Source: Flavobacteriales bacterium ALC-1 (GTDB taxonomy: Bacteria; Bacteroidota; Bacteroidia; Flavobacteriales; Flavobacteriaceae). Taken from it: a stretch of DNA of 64,000 nucleotides. Position 1 is the stretch's first letter. Every line of letters begins with the position of its first letter. The DNA lies in contig ABHI01000002.1 of assembly GCA_000171875.1 (NCBI GenBank), positions 496,001-560,000 of the forward strand, written 5' to 3'. This document shows positions 38,405 through 46,217 of this stretch, one piece after another. A program made the position numbers and the translations under genes. The notes beneath the pieces are model-generated. The model had not been told where the DNA came from. It did not search any database and saw only the letters and a list, made by a program, of their open reading frames with translations.

Positions 38405-38467
38405 TTATCGTTGTGAAATAATCATAACGACAATAATAGAAATGGTATTTAAAACTTGTTTTTTCAT
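38405..38467 (-). CDS. Ilv leader peptide 1
   Basis: A 20-residue reading frame begins MKKQVLNT and contains the run ISIIVVMII; nine residues are Ile, Val or Leu. Inside it, ACCAUUUC (38439-38446) can pair over 8 bp with GGAAUGGU (38397-38404) just past the stop. That second segment includes AGGAA, which can alternatively pair with UUCCU of the terminator arm. This is a plausible 1:2 / 2:3 / 3:4 set, weaker at the 2:3 pairing than in leader 2. Confidence 0.75.
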   Translation of the reverse strand: MKKQVLNTISIIVVMIISQR

Positions 38468-38504
38468 TTGATGATTCAAAGGTTAAAAAAGTATTTTATA
38501 AATC

Positions 38505-38512
38505 CAAATTTA
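38505..38512 (-). promoter_or_regulatory. Predicted -7 box of the ilv operon
   Basis: TAAATTTG on the minus strand matches the Bacteroidota TAnnTTTG box. Transcription would start near 38498, about 30 bases upstream of leader peptide 1. I see no good TTG at the -33 position, so support is partial. Confidence 0.45.
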
Positions 38513-38554
38513 TTTTATGACACTTTTAAAGTGAAAAAAGCAATCTCAAGGATC

Positions 38555-38583
38555 GGGCTTTTGATGGTGGTGTCTCCAGAAAT
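38555..38583 (-). pseudogene. Remnant of a tRNA-Phe 3' end and its terminator
   Basis: On the minus strand GGAGACACCACCATCAAAAG continues into CCC. Over 23 bases it differs by only two from the 3' end, CCA and downstream flank of the intact tRNA-Phe gene at 53437. The rest of the tRNA is missing. Arms AAAAGC (38536-38541) and GCTTTT (38557-38562) may be the decayed terminator. It looks like a recombination scar. Confidence 0.6.
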
Positions 38584-38591
38584 TTAGGATA

Positions 38592-38714
38592 ATGCATCTA
38601 TGTGTAGATGGTAAAGAAGTCTATCGTAATTAAGGGAAAGGTGATAAATATCCAGAGGCCATGTTTGCCATTTTAAACTATGCTAAAATTACATATTCAC
38701 TTATGAATGGGTAA
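38592..38714 (+). pseudogene. Degenerate protein-coding fragment
   Basis: One frame reads MHLCVDGKEVYRN, a TAA at 38631-38633, then GKGDKYPEAMFAILNYAKI and on to another stop at 38712. The composition is protein-like across the first stop, which suggests a decayed gene piece. I cannot assign a family. It lies next to the tRNA remnant, upstream of the glycosidase gene. Confidence 0.4.
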
Positions 38715-38867
38715 TGGATGAAGATTAGATAAAACACGAATACCGAAAATAACTTTTACCATATATAAAATGAATCATGCAACAAATCTATTAAATTTAG
38801 CTTCATGAGTATTACTTTAATAGTTCTATTTAATATAAGTTTATATTGCAAAACTTAATATTAAAAC

Positions 38868-40352
38868 ATGACTTGTAAATTTCATTATATCATTGTTCTT
38901 TTAGCTTTACTCTCATCTTGTAAAGATGCAAAAGTTGGAGAATTAGAAACTACCCAAACACTAACCATTTCAAATGTAGAAAATTACAATGGTAGGATGC
39001 TTCAAGTGTATACTACAGCTAAAGATACTGAGCTGCGATTAACCAAAACCAATGAATTAGAATTTAAAGACAAAGTACAACCCTTAGAAACTGAAATTGC
39101 CATTTTTGTAAATCCACAAAAAACATTTCAAGAGTATTTAGGGATAGGAGGAGCTATAACTGATGCTTCAGCAGAAGTTTTTTCAACTTTAAATGCAGAA
39201 AAACAAAATGAATTGTTACAATCTTATTTTGGAAAAGATGGTATAGGATATAATATTATAAGAACAAGCATTCATAGTAGCGATTTCGGTTTAGGTAGTC
39301 ATACTTATATAAATGAAGGTGATGCAGAGTTAAAGACATTTTCAATCGAGAAAGACAAAGCGAAAAGAATCCCTTTTATAAAAAGAGCTATTGAATTAGT
39401 TAACAACGATAATTTGGTGTTTTACGCAAGTCCATGGAGTCCACCAGCTTTTATGAAGACTAATAAAAATATGCTTAGAGGCGGAAAGCTACTTCCAGAA
39501 TTTCGTCAAGCTTGGGCTAATTATTATGTAAAGTTTATTGAAGCCTATGAAGCTGAGGATATTCCTGTTTGGGGCTTAACCATACAAAATGAACCTATGG
39601 CTACGCAACGCTGGGAATCTTGTATCTATACTGCTGAAGAAGAGCGCGATTTCTTAAAAGATTATTTAGGACCAACTCTAGAAAAAGCAGGAATGGGTGA
39701 TAAAAATGTTATCGTTTGGGACCACAATAGAGATTTAATTACAAACAGAGCGAATACGATTTTTGAAGACCCTGAAGCTTCTAAATACGCTTGGGGAATT
39801 GGTTTTCATTGGTATGAAACTTGGACAGGTGGTTTACCTAAATATGATAACCTAAAAAATATAAATGAATCTTTTCCTTCAAAAAATATGATGTTCACTG
39901 AAGGTTGTCAAGAAGGTTATAATACAGAAAGGCTTTATCATTGGCCAAATGCAGAGCGTTATGGAAATTCAATGATAAACGACTTTAATAGTGGTGTTGT
40001 TGGTTGGACAGATTGGAATATTTTGCTTGACGAACGTGGTGGACCAAATCATGTTGAGAACTTCTGTTTTGCACCAATTCATGCTAATACAAAAACAAGT
40101 GAATTGATTTTTACACCAACCTATTACTATATAGGTCATTTTTCAAAGTTTATTAAACCTGGTGCAGTTCGTGTTAGTACAACCACAAGTAGAACCACTA
40201 TAGAAAGTACATCGTTTATGAATAAAGACGGAAAGATTGTAACTGTTGTTATGAATACATCAGATCATAAAATAGCTTACAAACTAATAGTTGGTAGTAG
40301 TGCAACACAATTAGAAATTGAACCACGCGCTATGCAATCCATAATTTATTAA
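38868..40352 (+). CDS. GH30 family glycosidase, lipoprotein
   Basis: A 494-residue protein with a lipoprotein signal (lipobox LSSC, Cys18), so it is anchored in the envelope, possibly at the cell surface. GH30 hallmarks are GIGGAITDASAEVFSTL, FYASPWSPPAFMKT, the acid/base E242 in TIQNEP and the nucleophile E345 in FTEGC. GH30 covers beta-1,6-glucanases, glucosylceramidases and beta-glucosidases. A beta-glucan substrate is plausible for a marine flavobacterium but not proven. A sugar transporter follows 28 bases downstream, suggesting uptake of the released sugar. Confidence 0.9.
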   Translation: MTCKFHYIIVLLALLSSCKDAKVGELETTQTLTISNVENYNGRMLQVYTTAKDTELRLTKTNELEFKDKVQPLETEIAIFVNPQKTFQEYLGIGGAITDASAEVFSTLNAEKQNELLQSYFGKDGIGYNIIRTSIHSSDFGLGSHTYINEGDAELKTFSIEKDKAKRIPFIKRAIELVNNDNLVFYASPWSPPAFMKTNKNMLRGGKLLPEFRQAWANYYVKFIEAYEAEDIPVWGLTIQNEPMATQRWESCIYTAEEERDFLKDYLGPTLEKAGMGDKNVIVWDHNRDLITNRANTIFEDPEASKYAWGIGFHWYETWTGGLPKYDNLKNINESFPSKNMMFTEGCQEGYNTERLYHWPNAERYGNSMINDFNSGVVGWTDWNILLDERGGPNHVENFCFAPIHANTKTSELIFTPTYYYIGHFSKFIKPGAVRVSTTTSRTTIESTSFMNKDGKIVTVVMNTSDHKIAYKLIVGSSATQLEIEPRAMQSIIY

Positions 40353-40380
40353 AAACGTAATGCTTTAAGCTCATCAGAAT

Positions 40381-41916
40381 ATGAACAAAAAACTAGTATT
40401 TATTGCATTTGTAGTATCCTTAGGTGGTTTCCTTTTTGGTTTTGATGCAGGTATCATTTCTGGAGTTATGTCTTTTGCCGGGCCAGAATTTGAATTAAGT
40501 GAAATACAATCTGGTTGGGTGGTAAGTTCTCCATCGTTTGCAGCTATGTTTGCTATGTTGTTTTCTGGACGGTTAAGTGATAGTATTGGACGTAAGAAAT
40601 TACTCGTTTTTGTGGCTTTTCTGTATGCCATTTCTGCTGCATTATCAGCTCTCGCAACGTCTTATGAAATGCTATACATCGCAAGAATGATTGGTGGTTT
40701 AGCCTTTGGTGCCGCTTTGGTCTTAGCGCCTATGTATATTGCGGAAATAGCAACAGCAGAAAATAGAGGCAAATTAGTTACATTACAACAGCTAAATATT
40801 GTTTTTGGGTTTTTCGCAGCTTTTTTAAGCAATTACTTCTTTAATAAATACAATTCTTCAGAAAGCGGTTTTCTTACAGATGACAACGTTTGGAGGTGGA
40901 TGTTAGGAGTAGAACTAATCCCAGCTATTTTATATTTTATGTTCTTATTTTTTGTACCAAAAAGTCCACGTTGGTTGTATTTGAAAAATAGAATTTCTGA
41001 AGCAAAAGACGTTTTAATAAAACTTCATGGAAACGACAGAGGACATATAGAAGTTACTTCTATAGAAGAAAGCATAAATGCTGATAAAGACAAATCTAAA
41101 TTAAAACTAACGGACTTATTAAAGCGGTCGTTACGTTTCATATTAATCATTGGATTAATAATAGGTGTTTTGCAGCAAATTACAGGTATAAATGCAGTTT
41201 ATTTCTACGCAACTTCAATATTTAAGCAAACTGGTATTGGTACCGATGCTGCTTTCTCATCGGGTGTATTATTAAGTACTATTTCGGTAGTCTTTACATT
41301 TGTTGCCATCTATTTAATTGATAGAATGGGTAGGAGACCGTTATTGTTGATAGGCACTGCTGGTATTGCTATTAGTTTGTTATTATGTGCTTATGGTTTT
41401 AATCAAGCGACATACCAATTACCAAAAGAAAAAATTTCTCAGTTTGAATTTTCTGGTTCTCAAAAATTAATGCCTTTTGCAGATAAGGTATATGATAATG
41501 ATATTGATTTTAAAAATGAGATAAAATCTGCTTTAGGTCATGTAATATATAGTAAAAATGATGGTGTAATTTTAGAAGCCGCAACTCACATAAATGCGAC
41601 TTTAATATTAATTGGGATTTTAGGTTTTATAGCTTGTTTTGCATTTTCACTAGGCCCAGTAATGTGGGTGTTGTTATCTGAATTATATCCTTTAAAATAT
41701 AGAGGTTTAGCCATAGGTGTTATTGCGTTTATTAACTCACTTATTAGTTCTTTGGTGCAACTTATTTTCCCTTGGGAATTATCAAATTTAGGAAACGCAT
41801 TAACCTTTTTTATATTCGGAGCAATAGCCTTGGTAGGCTTCTTTATTCTCTTAAAAATATTACCAGAGACTAAAGGGAAATCTTTAGAAGCATTAGAAAA
41901 AGAGTTAGTTAAATAA
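40381..41916 (+). CDS. Sugar-porter family MFS transporter
   Basis: A 511-residue inner-membrane protein with twelve predicted membrane segments. Sugar-porter motifs are GRLSDSIGRKK (after TM2), PKSPRWLYLKNR, QQITGINAVYFYATSIF, DRMGRRPLL and the C-terminal PETKGKSLE. A hydrophilic insert of about 65 residues (roughly 345-410) lies late in the second half, longer than in the E. coli XylE/GalP type. Likely substrate is a hexose made by the adjacent GH30 enzyme. It shares the operon with GH30. Confidence 0.93.
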   Translation: MNKKLVFIAFVVSLGGFLFGFDAGIISGVMSFAGPEFELSEIQSGWVVSSPSFAAMFAMLFSGRLSDSIGRKKLLVFVAFLYAISAALSALATSYEMLYIARMIGGLAFGAALVLAPMYIAEIATAENRGKLVTLQQLNIVFGFFAAFLSNYFFNKYNSSESGFLTDDNVWRWMLGVELIPAILYFMFLFFVPKSPRWLYLKNRISEAKDVLIKLHGNDRGHIEVTSIEESINADKDKSKLKLTDLLKRSLRFILIIGLIIGVLQQITGINAVYFYATSIFKQTGIGTDAAFSSGVLLSTISVVFTFVAIYLIDRMGRRPLLLIGTAGIAISLLLCAYGFNQATYQLPKEKISQFEFSGSQKLMPFADKVYDNDIDFKNEIKSALGHVIYSKNDGVILEAATHINATLILIGILGFIACFAFSLGPVMWVLLSELYPLKYRGLAIGVIAFINSLISSLVQLIFPWELSNLGNALTFFIFGAIALVGFFILLKILPETKGKSLEALEKELVK

Positions 41917-41922
41917 GTAAGT

Positions 41923-42060
41923 ATGTATACTGAAAAAGACAAAAGAATATTCGACAAGATAGTTAAGCAGTTAAATGAGAATGCTGAGAAAAAGAAAACT
42001 AAAGTTAGTATTTCAGAACTTAATTCACATAATCAAATTGATAAATCCATAAAGAACTAA
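41923..42060 (+). CDS. Small hypothetical protein (45 aa)
   Basis: An ATG six bases after the transporter stop opens a frame of 45 codons, very rich in Lys, Asn, Asp and Glu, with no membrane segment or known motif. It begins MYTEKDKRIFDKIVKQL and looks helical and charged. Its tight spacing, and the terminator 47 bases beyond it, support translation with the operon. No function can be given. Confidence 0.45.
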   Translation: MYTEKDKRIFDKIVKQLNENAEKKKTKVSISELNSHNQIDKSIKN

Positions 42061-42106
42061 ATGGAATCTATAAAGTGTCTTAATAGAAACTACTAAAGCT
42101 AAATAC

Positions 42107-42131
42107 CCGATTCAATTGAGTCGGTTTTTTT
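42107..42131 (+). terminator. Terminator of the GH30-transporter operon
   Basis: CCGATTC (42107-42113) and GAGTCGG (42118-42124) form a 7-bp stem (one G-T pair) around AATT, followed by seven T residues. Confidence 0.8.
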
Positions 42132-42132
42132 A

Positions 42133-42147
42133 TGGTGGTACCCCCGG
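42133..42147 (-). pseudogene. tRNA 3'-end-like remnant
   Basis: On the minus strand this reads CCGGGGGTACCACCA, shaped like the end of a T-stem, an acceptor strand, a discriminator A and a CCA tail. It is followed by a terminator hairpin, as at the real tRNA-Phe. The rest of a tRNA cannot be found. Together with the copy at 38555 it brackets the GH30-transporter segment. Confidence 0.35.
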
Positions 42148-42525
42148 TAGCATATAATTATATATATAATTATCAGTGATTCAGTTTTTACAATTAGGGT
42201 ATTGTTCTTTTTTAAAAAGGAAGAACTAAGACGCCTTGTTTTATGTCGTAGAGACAAAAGTCATTTAATAATCCAAAAACAGTTGAATACTGATAGATTA
42301 GGTGATAATAATAATGACCTTAATTTAAAGTCTCTCAATATTACTAATGTTAACAATATCTAAAATACACAACTTAAGCTATTTATTTACCAAAAAGTTT
42401 TATAACTTTAAACGATTTTGGTTTAATATATTAGAAAAAACAATTAGTAATCTATCCATTATCATCTTGTTTCTACAAAAGACAGACTGATTGTAAATCT
42501 AGATTAAAAATATAAAGATGATCTT
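42148..42525. other. AT-rich spacer before tldD
   Basis: No gene or RNA is evident in these 378 bases. There is a TA-repeat at its start, a weak GTTCTT/AAGAAC hairpin around 42205-42230, and a near-match to the -7 box, TAACTTTA, at 42403-42410, which would leave a leader of about 110 bases to tldD. Confidence 0.5.
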
Positions 42526-44166
42526 ATGAAAAGACGAAATTTTATTCGAACCGCAGGTTTAGGAGCTGGAGCATTAATGCTGCCATCATATCTTTTAGGA
42601 GATACTATTTCTGCTGAAGCTTTGCTGGCACCAGGAATGGATGTAGCCATAAAAAAGAGACTGGCAGATGTAGCTCTTAATACAGCAAAATCTTTAGGCG
42701 CATCATATGCTGATGCAAGAATTGGAAGATATTTAAATCAATATGTTTTCACAAGAGAAGATAAAGTCCAGAATGTTGTTAATACTGAATCTTTTGGAAT
42801 AGGTGTTCGTGTTATAGCAAATGGGACATGGGGTTTTGCATCCACTAATAAAGTTACTGAAGATGGTATAAAAAAAGCAACGCAACAAGCAGTTGCTATT
42901 GCTAAAGCAAATTCTAAAATTCAGAAAGTACCAGTTAAGCTGGCTCCAGTAAAATCATATGGGGAAGTATCATGGAAAACACCAATTAAAAAAGATTTTA
43001 AAGAGGTTCCTGTTTCAGAAAAAGTTGATTTGTTGCTAAGTGCTAATGGAGCGGCGATGGAAAATGGTGCTAATTTTGTTAATTCAGCATTATTTATGGT
43101 GAACGAACAAAAATATTTTGCATCTACAGAAGGCTCATATATAGATCAAGATGTCCACAGAATATGGCCAACATTTGGAGTTACTGCAATTGATAGATCA
43201 GCAGGGAAATTTAAATCGCGTCAAGCATTAAGCGCTCCTATGGGACTTGGTTATGAATATATGGATGGATTAGATTCTGAGAAAATTGCAGGTCCAGCAG
43301 GATTAATTGGGTATAGAAATAGTTATGATATTATAGAAGATGCAACAGCCGCTGCTAAACAAGCTAAAGAACGTTTAACTGCTAAATCAGTTGAGGCAGG
43401 TAAATACGATTTAGTGTTAGATCCAAATCATTTAGGATTAACTATTCACGAATCTGTAGGACATCCTCTAGAATTAGATCGTGTTCTTGGATATGAAGCG
43501 AATTATGCAGGAACGAGTTTTGCTACTTTAGATAAATGGAAGTCAGGAAACTTTAAATATGGTAGCGACATTGTTAATCTTGTTGCAGATAAGACGTATC
43601 CTGGATCATTAGGAGCTGTTGGTTATGATGACGAAGGTGTTAAGACTAAGCAATGGGATTTGGTTAGAAATGGTGTTCTTAAAAACTATCAAGCTATTAG
43701 AGATCAAGTACACATGATAGATCAAAACGAATCACATGGCTGCTGTTACTCACAAAGTTGGAATGATGTACAATTCCAACGTATGCCTAATGTATCATTA
43801 GAGCCTGGAAAAGAGAAATATTCTGTTCATGATATGATTAAAGACGTTGAGAAAGGCATTTATATAGCAGGTAGAGGATCTTACTCTATAGATCAACAGC
43901 GTTATAATTTTCAGTTTGGTGGTACAGTATTTTATGAAATTAAGAATGGCGAAATTGTGGGTATGTTAGATGATGTTGCTTACCAGTCTAATACACAAGA
44001 ATTTTGGAATTCATGTGCTAAAATATGTGATAAGGATGATTACCGAATTTTTGGATCATTCTTTGATGGAAAAGGACAGCCTTCTCAAGTTAGTGCTGTA
44101 TCTCACGGTAGTTCAACTACGCGATTTAATGGTGTAAATGTAATTAACACGGGTAGAACAATTTAA
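42526..44166 (+). CDS. tldD: TldD/PmbA family metallopeptidase with Tat-type signal
   Basis: A 546-residue TldD-like protein. The metal site HExxxH is H308-E309...H313 in TIHESVGHPLELD. The N-terminus MKRRNFIRTAGLGAGALMLPSYLLG has a twin-arginine pattern followed by a hydrophobic stretch, so it is probably exported folded. E. coli TldD with TldE trims modified peptides (microcin B17) and degrades the CcdA antitoxin. The partner gene follows 31 bases downstream but lacks a signal. Natural substrate unknown. Confidence 0.9.
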   Translation: MKRRNFIRTAGLGAGALMLPSYLLGDTISAEALLAPGMDVAIKKRLADVALNTAKSLGASYADARIGRYLNQYVFTREDKVQNVVNTESFGIGVRVIANGTWGFASTNKVTEDGIKKATQQAVAIAKANSKIQKVPVKLAPVKSYGEVSWKTPIKKDFKEVPVSEKVDLLLSANGAAMENGANFVNSALFMVNEQKYFASTEGSYIDQDVHRIWPTFGVTAIDRSAGKFKSRQALSAPMGLGYEYMDGLDSEKIAGPAGLIGYRNSYDIIEDATAAAKQAKERLTAKSVEAGKYDLVLDPNHLGLTIHESVGHPLELDRVLGYEANYAGTSFATLDKWKSGNFKYGSDIVNLVADKTYPGSLGAVGYDDEGVKTKQWDLVRNGVLKNYQAIRDQVHMIDQNESHGCCYSQSWNDVQFQRMPNVSLEPGKEKYSVHDMIKDVEKGIYIAGRGSYSIDQQRYNFQFGGTVFYEIKNGEIVGMLDDVAYQSNTQEFWNSCAKICDKDDYRIFGSFFDGKGQPSQVSAVSHGSSTTRFNGVNVINTGRTI

Positions 44167-44197
44167 TCGATTCGCTTTAACAAATAATACAACTATT

Positions 44198-45514
44198 ATG
44201 GCAATATATACAAAAGAAGAAGCTAAGCAGATTATGGAAAAAGCATTGAGTTTTTCCACTGCAGACACCTGTACTATTAATTTAGGCGGAAGCGAGAGTG
44301 GTAACATTCGTTATGCAAGAAATACAGTATCGACTTCAGGACATAGATCTAATCAAAATATGTCTGTTCAAGTGAGTTATGGTAAAAAGTCAGGTATAGC
44401 TACAATTGATGAGTTTGATGATGAGTCACTTAAAAAAGTAGTAAAACGAGCTGAAGAGTTAGCTAAACTCTCACCCGAAAATCCTGAATTTATGGAGCCT
44501 CTTGGGCCACAGTCTTATGACGAATCTGTAACTTACAGCGAAGCAACAGCAAATATAAAACCAGAGTATCGTGCACAAGTTGCAGCAAGTAGTATAGAAC
44601 CAGCTGCAGCAAAAGATGTGACTTCGGCAGGGTTTTTAAATGATTCATCAGGCTTTTCTGCGATGATGAATTCAAAAGGCTTATTTGCTTATAATAAATC
44701 AACCAACGCGAGTTTTACTGTAACTATGAGAACTAACGATGGTACAGGTTCAGGTTGGGTAACTCGTGATGTCAATGATATCAATAAATTTGATCCTGTT
44801 GAAGCTTCAAATGTGGCTATTGATAAAGCCATAATGTCAAGAGAAGCTAAAGCTATTGAACCTGGGAAATATACAGTTATTCTTGAGCCTGCAGCATCTA
44901 TTGGTCTATTACAAAATATGTTTGGATCCTTTAATGCACGAACAGCTGATGAAGGACGAAGTTTCATGTCTAAAGAAGGTGGAGGAACAAAATTAGGTGA
45001 AAAAATTGTTGATGAACGTATTAATGTATGGTCAGATCCTTTACATCCTGATGTGCCAACTGCAACATGGAATGGTGCTGGTCAACCTCTTAAAAAGATG
45101 AAATGGGTAGAAAATGGTGTAGTTAAAAACCTAGCATACAGTCGTTATTGGGCAAAAGAAAAAGGTGTTGAGCCAGTCCCATTTATCTCTAATGGTATTA
45201 TGGAAGGCGGAGATGCATCATTAGAAGATCTAATAAAGAGCACAAAAAAAGGTATTTTGGTAACTCGTCTTTGGTATATTAGAGGTGTCGATCCACAAAC
45301 GCTGTTATATACAGGTTTAACACGTGATGGAACTTTTTATATTGAAAACGGGAAGATAAAGCATCCAGTTAAAAACTTCAGATTTAATGAGAGTCCAATA
45401 ATCATGTTAAATAATCTAGAAGAATTAGGACAACAAGTTCGTATAAATGGAAATTTAATTCCATACATGAAAGTGAGAGACTTCACTTTTACTAGTTTGT
45501 CTGATGCTGTATAA
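44198..45514 (+). CDS. TldE/PmbA-like protein, partner of TldD
   Basis: A 438-residue TldD/PmbA-fold protein without the HExxxH motif, as expected for the non-catalytic TldE partner of a TldD-TldE heterodimer. Blocks include RYARNTVSTSGHRSNQ and GKYTVILEPAASIGLLQNM. It starts MAIYTKEEAKQIME with no export signal, so if TldD goes through Tat this partner would have to be carried along in complex. A terminator hairpin follows about 20 bases after its stop. Confidence 0.88.
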   Translation: MAIYTKEEAKQIMEKALSFSTADTCTINLGGSESGNIRYARNTVSTSGHRSNQNMSVQVSYGKKSGIATIDEFDDESLKKVVKRAEELAKLSPENPEFMEPLGPQSYDESVTYSEATANIKPEYRAQVAASSIEPAAAKDVTSAGFLNDSSGFSAMMNSKGLFAYNKSTNASFTVTMRTNDGTGSGWVTRDVNDINKFDPVEASNVAIDKAIMSREAKAIEPGKYTVILEPAASIGLLQNMFGSFNARTADEGRSFMSKEGGGTKLGEKIVDERINVWSDPLHPDVPTATWNGAGQPLKKMKWVENGVVKNLAYSRYWAKEKGVEPVPFISNGIMEGGDASLEDLIKSTKKGILVTRLWYIRGVDPQTLLYTGLTRDGTFYIENGKIKHPVKNFRFNESPIIMLNNLEELGQQVRINGNLIPYMKVRDFTFTSLSDAV

Positions 45515-45532
45515 GATAAATCTTTAATATAT

Positions 45533-45572
45533 AACTGGTTGTTATGAGTCTTCATTTCAACCAGTTTTTTTT
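45533..45572 (+). terminator. Terminator after tldE
   Basis: AACTGGTT (45533-45540) pairs with AACCAGTT (45559-45566) and is followed by six more T residues. It divides tldDE from the next gene and covers an upstream ATG at 45544, which argues against that ATG being the next start. Confidence 0.75.
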
Positions 45573-45585
45573 AATAATTAAGTTA

Positions 45586-46206
45586 TTGAATAATACTTTC
45601 TTTTTTACACGATTGCAATATGAATCTGGAGATTGGGATGTCGACCAGAGAATGCCTTCTAATGTCCTAAATTCCCTTGTGGAATACACGACATTAAAAG
45701 TGGATACGCAAGAAAAAATAATTCCGCTTAGTAGTGATGAGGTTTTTAAGTCTCCGTTTTGCTATTTGTCTGGACATAAACTTGTACAATTCACAAAAAA
45801 AGAGAGGGAGAATTTCAAAAGATATATCAATAATGGAGGTTTTGTTTTTGTGGATGATTGTAACCATGATATTGATGGTTTATTTGCAAAATCCTTTGAA
45901 CGGCAGATGGAAGTTATTTTTGGCTCTAATGGATTAAAAAAAATACCTAACAATCATGAAATCTATAATATATTTTTTGAGTTTGAAAATGGGCCACCAA
46001 CGACATCTCAAGAGCTAAATGGCTGGGGAGATGATCTTGTACATGAGTACCTTAAAGCGATAGAGATTAATGGTCGAATAGGTGTTCTATATAGCAACAA
46101 AGATTATGGTTGTGAATGGGATTACGATTTTAGAAATAAACGTTGGTATAAAAACGATAATACGCGCTTTTCAGTAAATATAGTGATGTATGCGCTAACA
46201 TCATAA
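45586..46206 (+). CDS. DUF4159 domain protein
   Basis: I start this protein at the TTG at 45586 (MNNTFFFTRLQYESGDWDVDQ, 206 residues). The frame also has an ATG at 45544, but that lies inside the tldE terminator and adds only a run of Phe, Leu and Ile. The family block runs from FTRLQYESGDWDVDQRMP to GFVFVDDCNHDIDGLF and the C-terminal ENGPPTTSQELNGWGDDLVH. The fold is glutamine-amidotransferase-like; no biochemical role is known. It sits 11 bases upstream of the MoxR gene in a conserved Bacteroidota cluster. Confidence 0.82.
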   Translation: MNNTFFFTRLQYESGDWDVDQRMPSNVLNSLVEYTTLKVDTQEKIIPLSSDEVFKSPFCYLSGHKLVQFTKKERENFKRYINNGGFVFVDDCNHDIDGLFAKSFERQMEVIFGSNGLKKIPNNHEIYNIFFEFENGPPTTSQELNGWGDDLVHEYLKAIEINGRIGVLYSNKDYGCEWDYDFRNKRWYKNDNTRFSVNIVMYALTS

Positions 46207-46217
46207 AGCTTAAATGA

